A stretch of 55,552 bases of DNA. It comes from UBA2030 sp049969475. GTDB taxonomy: Bacteria; Bacteroidota; Bacteroidia; Bacteroidales; TTA-H9. This document shows positions 44,266 to 54,700 of the stretch, one piece after another. The DNA lies in NCBI GenBank assembly GCA_049969475.1, contig JBMFOU010000023.1, positions 1-55,552 on the forward strand, read 5' to 3'. Within the stretch, counting starts at the first letter, position 1; each line of letters starts with the position of its first letter. Position numbers and translations under genes: made by a program. The notes under the pieces were generated by a model. That model was given only the letters and a program-made list of their open reading frames with translations. It searched no databases and had not been told where the DNA came from.

Positions 44266-45162
44266 ATGAAAGATATCGAAACCCCTGCGTGGCGAGATTA
44301 TGAGCTGATCGACAGCGGAAATTTTCAAAAGTTAGAGCGTTTTGGGGAGTACATCCTGGTAAGGCCCGAACCCAAGGCTATGTGGGACAAAACGCTGATC
44401 GATGCCGATTGGCAGAAATCGGCCCATGCAATTTTTAAGCGAACGCGCAATATCGACCCCGGCGATAAGGAAGAAACCGGAGAATGGATTATGGGGAAAG
44501 GGATGCCGGGTCAATGGAAAATCTCGTATCCCCTGGGTGATTTCACCCTGAAAATGCGTTTAGGCCTCACCCCGTTTCGGCATGTGGGTCTTTTCCCTGA
44601 ACAGGCAGCCAATTGGGACTATATTTACGAATCGGTGCGAATGATACGAAGCGAGCGGCCCCGCGTGCTCAACCTTTTTGCATACACGGGTGCAGCGTCT
44701 ATTGTAGCAAGAGCAGCCGGTGCTGAAGTGGTTCATGTGGAAGCCCTTAAGCAACTCATCACCTGGACCCGCGAAAATATGGAGCTCAACGGCCTCGACG
44801 GTATTCGCTGGATGCTCGACGATGTAGTAAAATTCGTCAAGAGGGAAATACGCCGGGGAAACCATTACCACGGTATCATTATGGACCCACCGGCCTATGG
44901 GCGGGGCCCCGACGGAGAAAAATGGATTCTGGAAGAACAAATAGCTGCCTTACTCAAAGATGTGAAACAAATCCTGCATCCCCATACCCGTTTCTTCATC
45001 CTTAACCTCTATGCCAAAGGTATATCGCCCATGATCACGGAGAATTTATTTGATACCATTTTTGGGCCCGTTGAAAACAAAACCATTGGCGAGCTCTACA
45101 TTACCGACCGGCAAGGCCACAAAATGCCCTATGGAAGCCTTTTGAGGTTCAGAGAGATATAG
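44266..45162 (+). CDS. SAM-dependent rRNA methyltransferase (RlmI/COG1092-like)
   Basis: The protein has 298 residues. Its SAM-binding Rossmann fold has motif I VLNLFAYTGAASIVARAAGAEVVHVEA (about 140-166), WTRENMELNGLDGIRWMLDDVVKFV and the catalytic NPPY-type motif MDPPAYGRGPDGEKW. The N-terminal part (DYELIDSGNFQKLERFGEYILVRPEPKAMW) matches Bacteroidota relatives and lacks the PUA domain of E. coli RlmI, which accounts for its shorter length. The RNA target is not known, though 23S rRNA cytosine is likely for the family. Confidence 0.9.
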   Translation: MKDIETPAWRDYELIDSGNFQKLERFGEYILVRPEPKAMWDKTLIDADWQKSAHAIFKRTRNIDPGDKEETGEWIMGKGMPGQWKISYPLGDFTLKMRLGLTPFRHVGLFPEQAANWDYIYESVRMIRSERPRVLNLFAYTGAASIVARAAGAEVVHVEALKQLITWTRENMELNGLDGIRWMLDDVVKFVKREIRRGNHYHGIIMDPPAYGRGPDGEKWILEEQIAALLKDVKQILHPHTRFFILNLYAKGISPMITENLFDTIFGPVENKTIGELYITDRQGHKMPYGSLLRFREI

Positions 45163-45669
45163 CAACAACTCCTGGTTGCTGCAATTCGGGAACAAGTACT
45201 CCAGGTTTTATTTTATCGAATTTTGGTACCTCGCAGAAACCCATCGATCACCAAGGATGGTTTATTTTGATGGGATGCATAGTATTCCATACTTCGAAGC
45301 AGCTCGCAAATTTGCGGTCTGGGAGCCTCATTTCTCCACATCAACTAACACTTATGAATTGCCACGAATCGAATAGGTAAAGCCGGATTTTCACACATTC
45401 TTAGCATATAATATTGATATGCAATAGGCTGGCATTAAGCATTAATCACTCAAATCAGCAAACGCAAGCATTTTCTCCCCAAAATCCCTAAGCAGTATTC
45501 TTATTGTTCCCTAATCGTTAGGGTAAACCCCAATCCAAGCTGTTCTAACAAATCTTCCGGATGAGTTGCTTATTGGAGTTTGTGCAGCCCTGCCTCGCTA
45601 CCTCCAGGTCATAACACTAACCTTGAACTAAAAGTAATACACTGATTATTAGGATTAAAAAGATCTTCA
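45163..45669. other. Gene-free segment upstream of the FadL-type gene
   Basis: About 500 bases without a believable gene. A 66-codon plus-strand frame at 45176-45376 has no homology I can recognise, no good ribosome-binding site and an unusual composition (FYFIEFWYLAE), so I do not call it. No terminator hairpin was found after the methyltransferase gene. Confidence 0.5.
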
Positions 45670-45696
45670 TTTGAACAAATGAAATTTTTGTTCAAA
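45670..45696. promoter_or_regulatory. Perfect 10-bp inverted repeat upstream of the FadL-type gene
   Basis: TTTGAACAAA and TTTGTTCAAA are separated by 7 bases, 89 bases before the start codon at 45786. The size and symmetry fit a TetR- or FadR-type operator, which would suit a fatty-acid-responsive porin gene. The binding protein is unknown. Confidence 0.45.
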
Positions 45697-45785
45697 AAAT
45701 TTAAATCTTTATCATATATAAATACTCTTGTACAAACAATGAAATTATATTTTCTTTGCAGGTTCATTAACCAAAACCTGACATT

Positions 45786-46997
45786 ATGAGAAAATCTCTT
45801 TTCAGTCTGTTAATCCTACTGCTTGCCAGCGCAAGCCTGATGGCCGGAGGGTATCAGGTAAGGCTGCAGGGCGCGCGTCAGACCGGGATGGGCCTGACGG
45901 GCACTGCCCTGAAATCCGGAGCCAGCGACATCTTCTATAATCCCGGAAGCCTCGGTTTCCTGGGAAAAAAGTTTGAATTCACTCTGGGCGGTAATGCTAT
46001 CTTTTCCAAGATCAGCTTCCGCGACCTCGAGTCGGATTACACAGCAAAGACTGACAACCCGGTGAGCCCTCCCTTCTTCGTATATGGAGCCGGTCAACTC
46101 ACCGATAAATTAGTGCTCGGCCTGGGTGTTTACACGCCCTATGGGAGTAAAACCGTTTGGCCCGACGACTGGAAAGGTCGTTATCTGATTCAAAACATTG
46201 GTTTAAGGGCCTATTATCTCCAACCCACCCTGAGCTACCAATTGACCGAAAACTTAGGAATTGGAGCTGGCTTTATTTACATGTATGGCAAAGCCGATAT
46301 TCAGAAAGCATTGCCTTACAACGACGCTTTTGTCAACCTCTCGGGAAGCACCACTGCTATGGGCTTCAACCTGGGGGTATTCTACAAACCTATCGAAAAG
46401 GTGAATATAGGGCTTAACTACCGCTCCAAAATTGATGTAAGCCTCGAAGATGGGGATGCTATCTTTACCATACCTCAATCAATAGGGGCCATACTTCCGG
46501 CTCAGAATAAATTCTCGGCCAGTTTGCCCATGCCTGCTAACCTCGACTTTGGAGTCGCGATTCAGGCAACCGATAGGTTATTGGTTTCATTAGAGCTCGA
46601 CTGGGTAATGTGGGGAGTTTACGATACTCTCACGTTTACTTTTAAGGAAAAGGGCGAGTTGCTTAATAGTAAAAATCCCAGGTTGTACAGCGATGCTTAC
46701 ATTCCCCGGCTTGGCCTGGAGTATAAAGCTTCCGACAAGCTTACCCTGCGCGCCGGAGCTTACTACGACACCACTCCCACAAACAAAGATTATTTCAACC
46801 CCGAAACCGTCAGCCTGAATACTACGGCTTTCACCCTCGGCTTTTCCTACATTCCTACCAACAACCTGAAAGTAGATTTCTCGTTTGCCCAGCTCTTTGG
46901 GCAGGAAATGGAAAGGGCCTACACTCCGGCCAATTTTGCAGGAAAGTATAAATCCAGCGCAACCATTCCGGGCCTGGGTATTACTTACAGTTTCTAA
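45786..46997 (+). CDS. OmpP1/FadL/TodX-family outer-membrane transporter
   Basis: This 403-residue protein has a signal peptide (LLILLLASASLMAG, then GYQVRLQGARQTGMGLTGTA, the FadL-type hatch start). The barrel pattern includes GASDIFYNPGSLGFL ('NPA'-type motif), PVSPPFFVYGAGQLTDKLVLGLGVYTPYGSKTVWPDDWKGRY and a C-terminal GLGITYSF. FadL proteins bring long-chain fatty acids or other hydrophobic compounds across the outer membrane. It is followed after 18 bases by an SGNH lipase lipoprotein, a pairing common in Bacteroidota, which suggests the lipase frees the lipids that the porin imports. Confidence 0.93.
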   Translation: MRKSLFSLLILLLASASLMAGGYQVRLQGARQTGMGLTGTALKSGASDIFYNPGSLGFLGKKFEFTLGGNAIFSKISFRDLESDYTAKTDNPVSPPFFVYGAGQLTDKLVLGLGVYTPYGSKTVWPDDWKGRYLIQNIGLRAYYLQPTLSYQLTENLGIGAGFIYMYGKADIQKALPYNDAFVNLSGSTTAMGFNLGVFYKPIEKVNIGLNYRSKIDVSLEDGDAIFTIPQSIGAILPAQNKFSASLPMPANLDFGVAIQATDRLLVSLELDWVMWGVYDTLTFTFKEKGELLNSKNPRLYSDAYIPRLGLEYKASDKLTLRAGAYYDTTPTNKDYFNPETVSLNTTAFTLGFSYIPTNNLKVDFSFAQLFGQEMERAYTPANFAGKYKSSATIPGLGITYSF

Positions 46998-47015
46998 CCT
47001 AAAAAAGCAAAAGAC

Positions 47016-48431
47016 ATGAACAGAAAATATTTTGCTATTCTTGCAGGTGTATTGATGCTTGCATGGGCAGGCTGCCAGCCCAGCATCGAAGATTTTCCGG
47101 CCAGCAGTGGCAGCGCAGATTTCACCCGCTATGTGGCTTTGGGAAATTCTCTCACAGCAGGTTATGCTGATGGTACGCTCTACAAAAGTGCTCAGGCCAA
47201 TGCTTATCCCGCCATCCTGGCCCGGCAGTTTGCCAAAGTAGGAGGTGGAGCTTTCACCCAACCTGTAGTTGAAAACGAGGTAGGCCTCTTCAACAAAAAA
47301 CGTGTACTGGGTTACGCTACTGATTGTAAAGGCATAACAGGGTTATCACCTGTGTTGGCTGAAGGGGATCCGGTGGGGCTTCCCGCTGCATTGGCTCCGG
47401 TGGGCTATGCAGTGCAAAACCTGGGTGTTCCTGGCGCCAAAACGGCCCACCTAATCTTCCCTGGTTACGGCAATCCTGCAGGCCTGCTTCAGCAGCCCCC
47501 TACGGCTAATCCCTACTTCGTGCGCTTTGCCTCTTCCCCTCAAACTTCGGTATTGGCTGATGCCATGGCCCAAAATCCCACCTTCTTTAGTCTATGGATT
47601 GGCAATAACGATGTATTAGGCTATGCCCTGGCTGGGGGTGAAAATAACCCCGCTGGAGAAAGCATTACATCCATGGAGGTCTTTAATTTTGCTTACAACA
47701 CCCTTATCGAAACCCTGACGAGTCAGGGTGCAAAGGGTGTGGTTGCCAATATCCCCGATATCACATCCATTCCCTTCTTCAATACTGTGCCTGCCATGGG
47801 CCTCCTGCTGGATGAGCAGACTGCCGCCGCCCTCAACGGAGCTTATGCACAGGTAGAAAATTACATTCGCACGGTAGTGGGCATTCCCAACTTCTCTTAT
47901 GGATTTAACTTCAAAGCCGGATACAATGCCTTTGTAGTGGAAGACCGAAATTTCCCCTACCCTCTGCCTAAAGCCTTTAGAGTACGCCAAGCCAAGCCTG
48001 GAGAACTTATTCTCCTTACCGTTCCGCAAGACTCTCTTAAATGTGCCGGTATGGGTTCTTTCAGCATCGAAAAGCAGAAGCCTTATGGAATTCCGCAAAA
48101 TTTAGTTCTGGATGAAGAAGAAATTCAGAACATAAAAACGGCTGTGGCTGCCATGAACACCACCATTAAGAATCTAGCCGAACAAAAAGGCCTGGCTTTC
48201 GTTGACGTGGCATCATTGCTCGAAAATGCAAAAACCGGTATGGTCTATGATGGAATCAACTTTACCACCACTTTTGTTACGGGTGGGATCTTCTCGCTCG
48301 ATGGAATACATATGAATCAGCGGGGCGCTGCCATTGTAGCCAATGCTTTTATCGACGCCATCAACAAAAAATACGGGGCATCTATTCCTAAAGCTGATAT
48401 TACCGCTTATCCTGGTATCGTTTTCCCATAA
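47016..48431 (+). CDS. SGNH/GDSL-type lipase/esterase lipoprotein
   Basis: The protein has 471 residues with a lipoprotein signal (LAGVLMLAWAGCQPS, Cys 20). The SGNH blocks are present: block I YVALGNSLTAGYADG (nucleophile Ser, GNS in place of GDS), block III SLWIGNNDVLGYAL (Gly/Asn of the oxyanion hole) and block V FSLDGIHMNQRGAAI (catalytic Asp and His). It probably hydrolyses lipid esters at the outer membrane. It is in an operon with the FadL-type gene and is followed by a terminator. Confidence 0.92.
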   Translation: MNRKYFAILAGVLMLAWAGCQPSIEDFPASSGSADFTRYVALGNSLTAGYADGTLYKSAQANAYPAILARQFAKVGGGAFTQPVVENEVGLFNKKRVLGYATDCKGITGLSPVLAEGDPVGLPAALAPVGYAVQNLGVPGAKTAHLIFPGYGNPAGLLQQPPTANPYFVRFASSPQTSVLADAMAQNPTFFSLWIGNNDVLGYALAGGENNPAGESITSMEVFNFAYNTLIETLTSQGAKGVVANIPDITSIPFFNTVPAMGLLLDEQTAAALNGAYAQVENYIRTVVGIPNFSYGFNFKAGYNAFVVEDRNFPYPLPKAFRVRQAKPGELILLTVPQDSLKCAGMGSFSIEKQKPYGIPQNLVLDEEEIQNIKTAVAAMNTTIKNLAEQKGLAFVDVASLLENAKTGMVYDGINFTTTFVTGGIFSLDGIHMNQRGAAIVANAFIDAINKKYGASIPKADITAYPGIVFP

Positions 48432-48462
48432 CGACCATTGGAAAGTTGACCTAAACCATGAG

Positions 48463-48489
48463 GCCGGCGCTTACGGGTGCCGGCTTTTT
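48463..48489 (+). terminator. Terminator of the FadL-lipase operon
   Basis: GCCGGCGC pairs with GTGCCGGC (one G-U) around a 6-base loop, and a five-T run follows. It lies 31 bases after the lipase stop codon. Confidence 0.85.
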
Positions 48490-48512
48490 CTTTTAAAAAA
48501 TTCACTAAATAC

Positions 48513-48542
48513 TTTGTCTGATGAAAATTAATCGTATCTTTG
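48513..48542 (+). promoter_or_regulatory. Bacteroidota-type promoter for rpsT
   Basis: TTTG (48513-48516) and TATCTTTG (48535-48542) with an 18-base spacer match the consensus closely, 35 bases before the rpsT ATG. Confidence 0.75.
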
Positions 48543-48576
48543 CACCCCTAAAACGAAAATAATAACCGTTTCAACC

Positions 48577-48834
48577 ATGGCAAATCATAAATCAGCAATC
48601 AAGCGTATTCGCGCCAACGAAAGGAAAAGACTCTATAATCGTTTCTACGCCAAATCAGCCCGCACCATGATTAAAAATTTCCGTAAACTCACCGATGTTG
48701 CGGAAGCCAAGACACGTCTGCCCAAAATTGTTTCAGTGGTCGACAAGCTGGTGAAAAGGGGTGTTATTCACAAAAATAAAGCGGCCAACATCAAAAGCAA
48801 GCTCATGCGCAGAATGAATGCCATGGCATCCTAA
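48577..48834 (+). CDS. rpsT: 30S ribosomal protein S20
   Basis: The 85-residue basic protein starts MANHKSAIKRIRANERKRLYNRFYAKSARTMIKNFR, the S20 signature, and ends VIHKNKAANIKSKLMRRMNA. It binds the 5' domain of 16S rRNA in the small subunit. It has its own promoter and terminator. Confidence 0.98.
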   Translation: MANHKSAIKRIRANERKRLYNRFYAKSARTMIKNFRKLTDVAEAKTRLPKIVSVVDKLVKRGVIHKNKAANIKSKLMRRMNAMAS

Positions 48835-48860
48835 TAAATAATATTTTTTATAGAACTTCT

Positions 48861-48894
48861 AAAGCATCCATTCATCGTAAGGGATGCTTTTTTT
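48861..48894 (+). terminator. Terminator of rpsT
   Basis: AAAGCATCC (48861-48869) pairs with GGATGCTTT (48882-48890), followed by a T run to 48896. Confidence 0.88.
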
Positions 48895-48940
48895 TTGGGG
48901 TCAAATTTTTGCTAAATTTACACATCAAAAATCAAGCAAA

Positions 48941-50794
48941 ATGGCCCAATACATCAAACGTACCCATATTCGATTTTCACCTGATCCATCGATAGTTGTT
49001 ACCAGGTTTTACAATCCAGGTGATACGGCGCGAACCAGCAGCATCTTAAAGAAAATCAGCGATATGCCCGATACAGCTGCGGCTTTGGCCTTGCAGCAAA
49101 TAAAACGAGAATTTGCCTCAAGGCATGAAGACCTTGAAAAAAAATTTATTAGACATTTTGAACAGGCAGTAGTTGTCTCAGCGGTTGAAACGGGGGGGTT
49201 CTCAGCTGAAAAAAAGATGTTGGCCGGCGCTTATTTTACGAGCGAACATTCGATTATGTCCACTGCTTTATACAACCCCTCCATCGTAGTCCATCCCGAT
49301 CAATCAGGGTTGGAGGCGGGTTTTCTGAGAGTCATAATCACACTGAGAGCTAGCGGTAGTTTTCACAAATCATCGATTATTTTTAGGGAAGCTGTTATCG
49401 ATCCTAATTACAATATTTACCTCACAAGGGAAGAAAAAATATTGGCAGAACCTTTTATTGAACGAAGAGATTTCATAGAAAGAACCAGATTCATCGATAT
49501 TCTCAAATCTATGAGGCAGGATGAAGCCTTCATTGATGAAATAAAGAATAAATTACCAGACTCATTCCAACCAGGCCGGGCCATTGAAGCATGCAAAGAA
49601 TGGGGAGAGGCTAGACCCTTATCAAAAACCGAGGCTGAAGCCATTGAAACAGGCATTTGGCTGGCTGAGTCTTACGCCCAGTTGACCTTTGGTGCCGATA
49701 CCCGGCTTACAGCAAGAGTACTCTTTCCTTTGAGTTCATACGATCGGGATGGTTTCGAAGACCCAAGATTTGTAAGGTTTATTGACGAAAATGGAGAAAT
49801 CACCTATTACGCTACTACCCACTCAAATAATGGAAAAGGTTTTATCCCTAAGCTTATAGAGACCAAGGATTTTGTTCATTTTAACATACGCCCCCTTAAA
49901 GGCAAAAACATGCTCAATCGGGGCATGGCCCTCTTTCCACGAAAAATTAACGGCAAATACGCCATGCTGGGACGTCTGGACGGGATTAACAATTACGTGC
50001 TGTTCTCTGACCGCATTGATGAATGGGATGAAGGCCAAATAGTACAAACGCCTGTTTATCCCTGGGAGTTTCAACAGATTGGAAATAGTGGAAGCCCAAT
50101 CGAAACAGAACATGGCTGGCTGGTTATTACTCATGGTGTGGGAGTTATGCGGCGCTATTGTCTCAGTGCAATTCTCTTGGATCGTCACGATCCTACTCGC
50201 CTGATTGGCCATTTAAGCGAACCTCTGCTTTACCCTCACCCCGACGAAATGAACGGCTATATGCCTAATGTAGTGTACAGCTGTGGTTCGGTAATACACA
50301 AAGATCAGCTTATCCTTCCTTTCTCGGTAGGCGACACATTTAGCTCTATTGCTCTAGCCCCTATAGACGAAATTTTCCATCGCATCCTTTCCAAAGACAG
50401 AAGCATTATCAATTTATCGAAAGAACAACAAGAAAAAACTGGACGCATATTGCTGGTAGAAGACGACCTCATTCAACAAAAAATCGTTGCCTCCTTGCTG
50501 CGAAGTAATGGATATGAGGTAGAAATTGCCGGCGATGGTGTTGTGGCACTGATCAAGCTGGGAAGTGGTCATTTTGATATGATTTTATCCGACATAAACA
50601 TGCCAAACTTCGATGGACTTCAACTTCTGGAATATTTACGACAAAATCAGATCGAAATCCCTGTCGTCTTTCTGACCAGTGTAAAGTTAGAGGATATTGA
50701 AGCCACCGTAAAACAATACGGGGCTAAAGAGGTGCTTAATAAACCCGTGAACAGGGAACTACTTCTTAAACAAATCAAGGAAATTATAGGTTGA
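48941..50794 (+). CDS. GH130 glycoside phosphorylase fused to a response-regulator receiver domain
   Basis: The protein has 617 residues from the ATG at 48941. The frame opens at 48884 inside the rpsT terminator, so the later start is chosen. Residues about 1-490 are a GH130-type protein. The beta-propeller part has FEDPRFVRFIDENGEITYYA, NRGMALFPRKINGKYAMLGR, IGNSGSPIETEHGWLVITHG and MNGYMPNVVYSCGSVIHKDQ, all close to mannosyl-oligosaccharide phosphorylases of the family. Residues about 502-617 are a complete receiver domain: ILLVEDD (acidic pair), the phospho-acceptor Asp in DMILSDINMPNFDG, Thr in VFLTS and Lys in VLNKPV. No stop or frame change separates the parts. The activity would be phosphorolysis of beta-mannosides. 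The receiver suggests control by a histidine kinase, which is not encoded nearby. Confidence 0.9.
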   Translation: MAQYIKRTHIRFSPDPSIVVTRFYNPGDTARTSSILKKISDMPDTAAALALQQIKREFASRHEDLEKKFIRHFEQAVVVSAVETGGFSAEKKMLAGAYFTSEHSIMSTALYNPSIVVHPDQSGLEAGFLRVIITLRASGSFHKSSIIFREAVIDPNYNIYLTREEKILAEPFIERRDFIERTRFIDILKSMRQDEAFIDEIKNKLPDSFQPGRAIEACKEWGEARPLSKTEAEAIETGIWLAESYAQLTFGADTRLTARVLFPLSSYDRDGFEDPRFVRFIDENGEITYYATTHSNNGKGFIPKLIETKDFVHFNIRPLKGKNMLNRGMALFPRKINGKYAMLGRLDGINNYVLFSDRIDEWDEGQIVQTPVYPWEFQQIGNSGSPIETEHGWLVITHGVGVMRRYCLSAILLDRHDPTRLIGHLSEPLLYPHPDEMNGYMPNVVYSCGSVIHKDQLILPFSVGDTFSSIALAPIDEIFHRILSKDRSIINLSKEQQEKTGRILLVEDDLIQQKIVASLLRSNGYEVEIAGDGVVALIKLGSGHFDMILSDINMPNFDGLQLLEYLRQNQIEIPVVFLTSVKLEDIEATVKQYGAKEVLNKPVNRELLLKQIKEIIG

Positions 50795-51716
50795 TGATGC
50801 GACGAATCCATAATTGCACCATTGGTTTGCCCACAGTAAGTATGTAAATTCCAAACACAATTAGTAAACCTCCCCACACTTGGTGCATATCAGGCAGCAC
50901 ACCAAAAACCATCCAGGTGCCTATCAAAACGAAAAATAAACGGCCGGTTGAAATTACCGACACTCGCGAAGCGTCAATATAGGTTAAGGCACTGTAAGTC
51001 AAGAAAACCGTTAAAAAAGGTCCCATAACCGAGCCCAAAAGCAAGAGCAACCATAAGTCCGGCCTTACAAATAGTGAACCTCCTTCTGCTAAATACCCAA
51101 TTCCACATGACAAAAACATAAGAACACTACGATTAAAAGTCACCAGGGAGGCATCGAGTATTCCTACATTGCGCTTCATGCTCACAGTACTCACCGCATA
51201 AAGCATAGCAGAGATTATAATATATCCACTTCCGGAGCGAAAAAGCATAGATGGTTTTGTTAAAACATCGCCAGTAATGAGCACCGCTCCCGCCAAGGTA
51301 ATGCCAATTGCTATAATATCGGAGCCTGATAGCTTTTCGTTGAGGAAAATAACCGCCAGAATAATTACAAAAACTGGTGCCATGTTATTTAAAAAAGCGA
51401 TAATCGAAGGATTGGGCGCCCAATACACGGCATTAAAAAACGAAAATGTAGCAATTACTTCAATAAATCCTATCCACATCAACCATAACAAGGCTTGTCG
51501 CGATGGAATAACCAAAAGACGATTTTTCCATTTTCGCCAAACATTCAGTCCATTCCATATTATACCCAATCCAAACCAGTAAATACCGAAAACATTCAGA
51601 CTTAACTTATTAAGCAATAATTTACTGATGATATACGTCGATGAATTTGTCATCACAGAGGCAAACATCAAAGCGTATCCTTTGAAGGAACTATTTCCTC
51701 CTTTGTATGATTTCAT
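50784..51716 (-). CDS. EamA-family (DMT) membrane transporter
   Basis: The protein has 310 residues from the ATG at 51716. The frame is open further upstream only from a TTG. It has ten hydrophobic segments arranged as two EamA repeats (YALMFASVMTNSSTYIISKLLL, then IIALLVLNNMA-type segments with PSIIAFLNNMAPVFVIILAVIFLNEKLSGSD, and a second repeat with TYIDASRVSVISTGRLFFVLIGTWMVFG). Family members export amino acids or other small metabolites. The substrate is unknown. The 3' end overlaps the GH130-receiver gene by 11 bases in convergent orientation, and it lies 65 bases downstream of the CE4-like gene. Confidence 0.87.
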   Translation of the reverse strand: MKSYKGGNSSFKGYALMFASVMTNSSTYIISKLLLNKLSLNVFGIYWFGLGIIWNGLNVWRKWKNRLLVIPSRQALLWLMWIGFIEVIATFSFFNAVYWAPNPSIIAFLNNMAPVFVIILAVIFLNEKLSGSDIIAIGITLAGAVLITGDVLTKPSMLFRSGSGYIIISAMLYAVSTVSMKRNVGILDASLVTFNRSVLMFLSCGIGYLAEGGSLFVRPDLWLLLLLGSVMGPFLTVFLTYSALTYIDASRVSVISTGRLFFVLIGTWMVFGVLPDMHQVWGGLLIVFGIYILTVGKPMVQLWIRRIINL

Positions 51717-51781
51717 TTTGCAGAGGTAGGTCTTATCGCTACTCCAAAAAAGTTTAATTGTAAGATCTAAAGCTTTAGAGA

Positions 51782-54700
51782 TCAAAGTTTAAGAATCTTC
51801 TTTCGCACAATGAAGCCATCGTCTAAATAAAAATATACGATATAAACTCCGGGCCTTAATCCACCAAGTAAAATACCCCCCTTCCCAGCATTACCCGTTA
51901 TTTCTTTTGTACCATACACATTTTTGCCACCAACGTCGAATATAGCTATTTTTTCTATGATATGCCCGGCAGTATTAATATACTGCATGACGTCTTTAAC
52001 AGGATTAATAACAAAAAGGTCTTTTTCCTCATAGGTTGGAGTTACAAGTTCGCCCTTCGGGAGATCTACAGCAGTAGCATTTTTTAGCGCATTATTTGTC
52101 CATTCAATATTAATAAGTTTCATGGGGGTATTACCTCTCCAGGTGATGGTACCCGGCTGGCTCATAACAACCGAGGCTATGTTGACATCACTGTTTATCA
52201 CAAAACTAAGAGCATATTTTAGCAAACTATCAGGCAATTGACTTCGGTCGATGATTACCTGCATGACACTTCCCGTTTGGGAAACCGTCGTAGGGGTGTG
52301 GTCTCTAACATAGAGGTATTCATATACCTCTTGGATGGGAGCCATCCATACATTGTCGGCCCCCGATTTACCATAATTCTTCTCAATCCATTGCATGTAC
52401 CAGGCAAACAGAGGGAAATTGATACTTCCTGTGTAATTGCCAAAATCGACTCTATGTGTAAAATCACAATACCATATATGATTTCCACTCACCGAGAGAT
52501 TGGCGGCATTCTGAATGGGTTGAAAGATGTTGGTAGTATCGAAATAGGTGTCGTACATAAGTCGTTTGAAGAGAGTAAAGTTCTCGTAGGATAGCTGATT
52601 ATTGACTACCAATCCATCAGGAAAACCCTGATAAGCAGCATTGTTGGCAATTACCGATTGCATACCATGGGCGAATGCTGGGGCCACATAGTTTGGGTCG
52701 CCACTGGGAACCACAAAATGACGGGTTACGTATCCGGTTTTTTGCTTGATGTATCGTGTATTTTCAACAATTTGATACACGTAATCCGTACCGGTCCCAG
52801 CTGCATGTTGTAAGGAATGATTAAAAATATTCCAGCCGGCAGCTATCATGGTTTGCACCTCAGGCCAATTGATGTAACTGGTTGAGTTTACATGCAGATC
52901 GTTCCCTGTGGCACCCAACGAATAAAGTGAGAGCCCACCCCTGAAAGGTATATCATTTCCACAACCATCTGTATAAAAAAGTCCTGGATAGGTTGTATTA
53001 TTCCCCGCTACATACCCTCCATTGAGTAACATAAAAGCATTTTTAAAAGCGCAACGATAGCCATCGTCCAGCGTTAAACTATAAGCAAAATCTTTATTGT
53101 AACGTAGTTTGGCCTTGTCAAAATCCACATAAGTGGGGATTCCGTCGAAGGTGATGGTTAATATGAGTGAGCCAGCCGGAGGAGCATCTAACAACAGTAC
53201 TTTAACAGTATCTGATACCCGCATGGCTCCCTGGCTATCATAAACCTTGGCAGTTAGCTTGCGAAGCCCTGAGGGCACATTTTGATACTGAAAACTATAG
53301 GGTTTAATGCTGTCAATACTCAACAATTCCTCGTGATCGTAAAATTCAACCTTACGGGCAGAGATCAACCCCGCATTTCCATTCACCCATGTAGCCAGCA
53401 ATTGACCTGGCCCATTGAAGCCATCATGGGGATTATTTGTCTTTCCTTCACCCAACCAAATAAAGGGAGAAGACCCTCCGATAAAGATCATGGATGCTAT
53501 TCCGATTTCGAAGAAAGGCGCACCGGCACTATAAGGAAATTCAAACATGCTGAGGCTAGAAAAATCAATACCTGGGTCGAAATGACTTAGGGGAATGAAA
53601 ATCTTTTTCCACCCATTGCCCAGGTCTTGGGCATTGGCCATATAGGGAGCCAGGTTAAGGAGCCCCTTACCATTGGGCCGGATGCGAATTTTCGACCAAT
53701 CGGCCGTGTTGGAAAAGTCTTTAAGGACTATTTCAAGGATGTTATTCCCTCCAGCTATCACATTCTGTCCAGGACCGTAAATATTTCCAGGAGTATATCC
53801 CAATTTAAGTTTTCTATAACCCGTTTGATTATTTACCACCTTCAGATAATCAGGGCCGGGCAATACTTCACCGCTCACCTCAGCCACAAGATTCAAACTG
53901 GTAGGGAGATAATATTGCGTATTATTTTGGGGCGAGGTGAGGGTAATTTCTAAAGGCGACACGACTACCTGAAATCCTTCAAGGACCAAATCTTGAACTG
54001 CACTCTCGGCCGTTAACCGATAGCGAGAAGTTTCCAAGTTTTTTAATTGGTAACCACTGGTATTCTTCTCATTATGGGTGGTTGGAGAGGGAATGGAAAG
54101 ATTTTCGGCTATTTTTTGATTATCAGAATAATAAGTCTCTTTCGCAAAATAATCTCCTAAAGTATTTGCCTCAATAAGGTTAGATACCACTTGACCAAAG
54201 CCTCCGTGTCCACTCTGTTTGTTGTTGGTTTTCCCCTCGCTAGAACCTAAGGAAGGGGAATTACCTCCCACAAATTTTATCCCGGAAAAAATAATATCAA
54301 AGTTCCCGGAAGTGGCACTATATGGAAATTCGGAGTAAGACACAGAAGTCCAGCCGATGCCTTGAAAATCAGCCAAGGAAGTGGCAATGGTCTTCAACTC
54401 GCTACCTATGCCACCTGCTGCTATATTATTGGGCGACAAAGGCAAAGAACCCACAGAATTGGGCTTAGTGCACATGGCATTCCAGTCGAAGTTGTCCCCG
54501 AAATCCTGAAGAGTATGATTGCCTCCAGCAAGGACATTGTTGTCTGGAGCATAAACGTAGGTGAACCAGCATTCGAGTGTAGGATTTCGGAAACCATTCT
54601 GACCATGGGTAAAGTGGGTATACGCAGGACAAAAATTTTGAATGCCACTCACCTCAGCTACCAACGAAATCTGAATTGGTGCATTAAAACTCCTTCCCTG

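Noticed and set aside
45176..45376. 66-codon plus-strand open frame
   Set aside because: It has no recognisable similarity, no ribosome-binding site and no conserved composition. It lies in a gene-free, A/T-rich stretch.
48884..48940. Upstream start for the GH130-receiver gene
   Set aside because: The extension overlaps the rpsT terminator hairpin and T run and encodes no conserved residues. The ATG at 48941 starts the conserved part.
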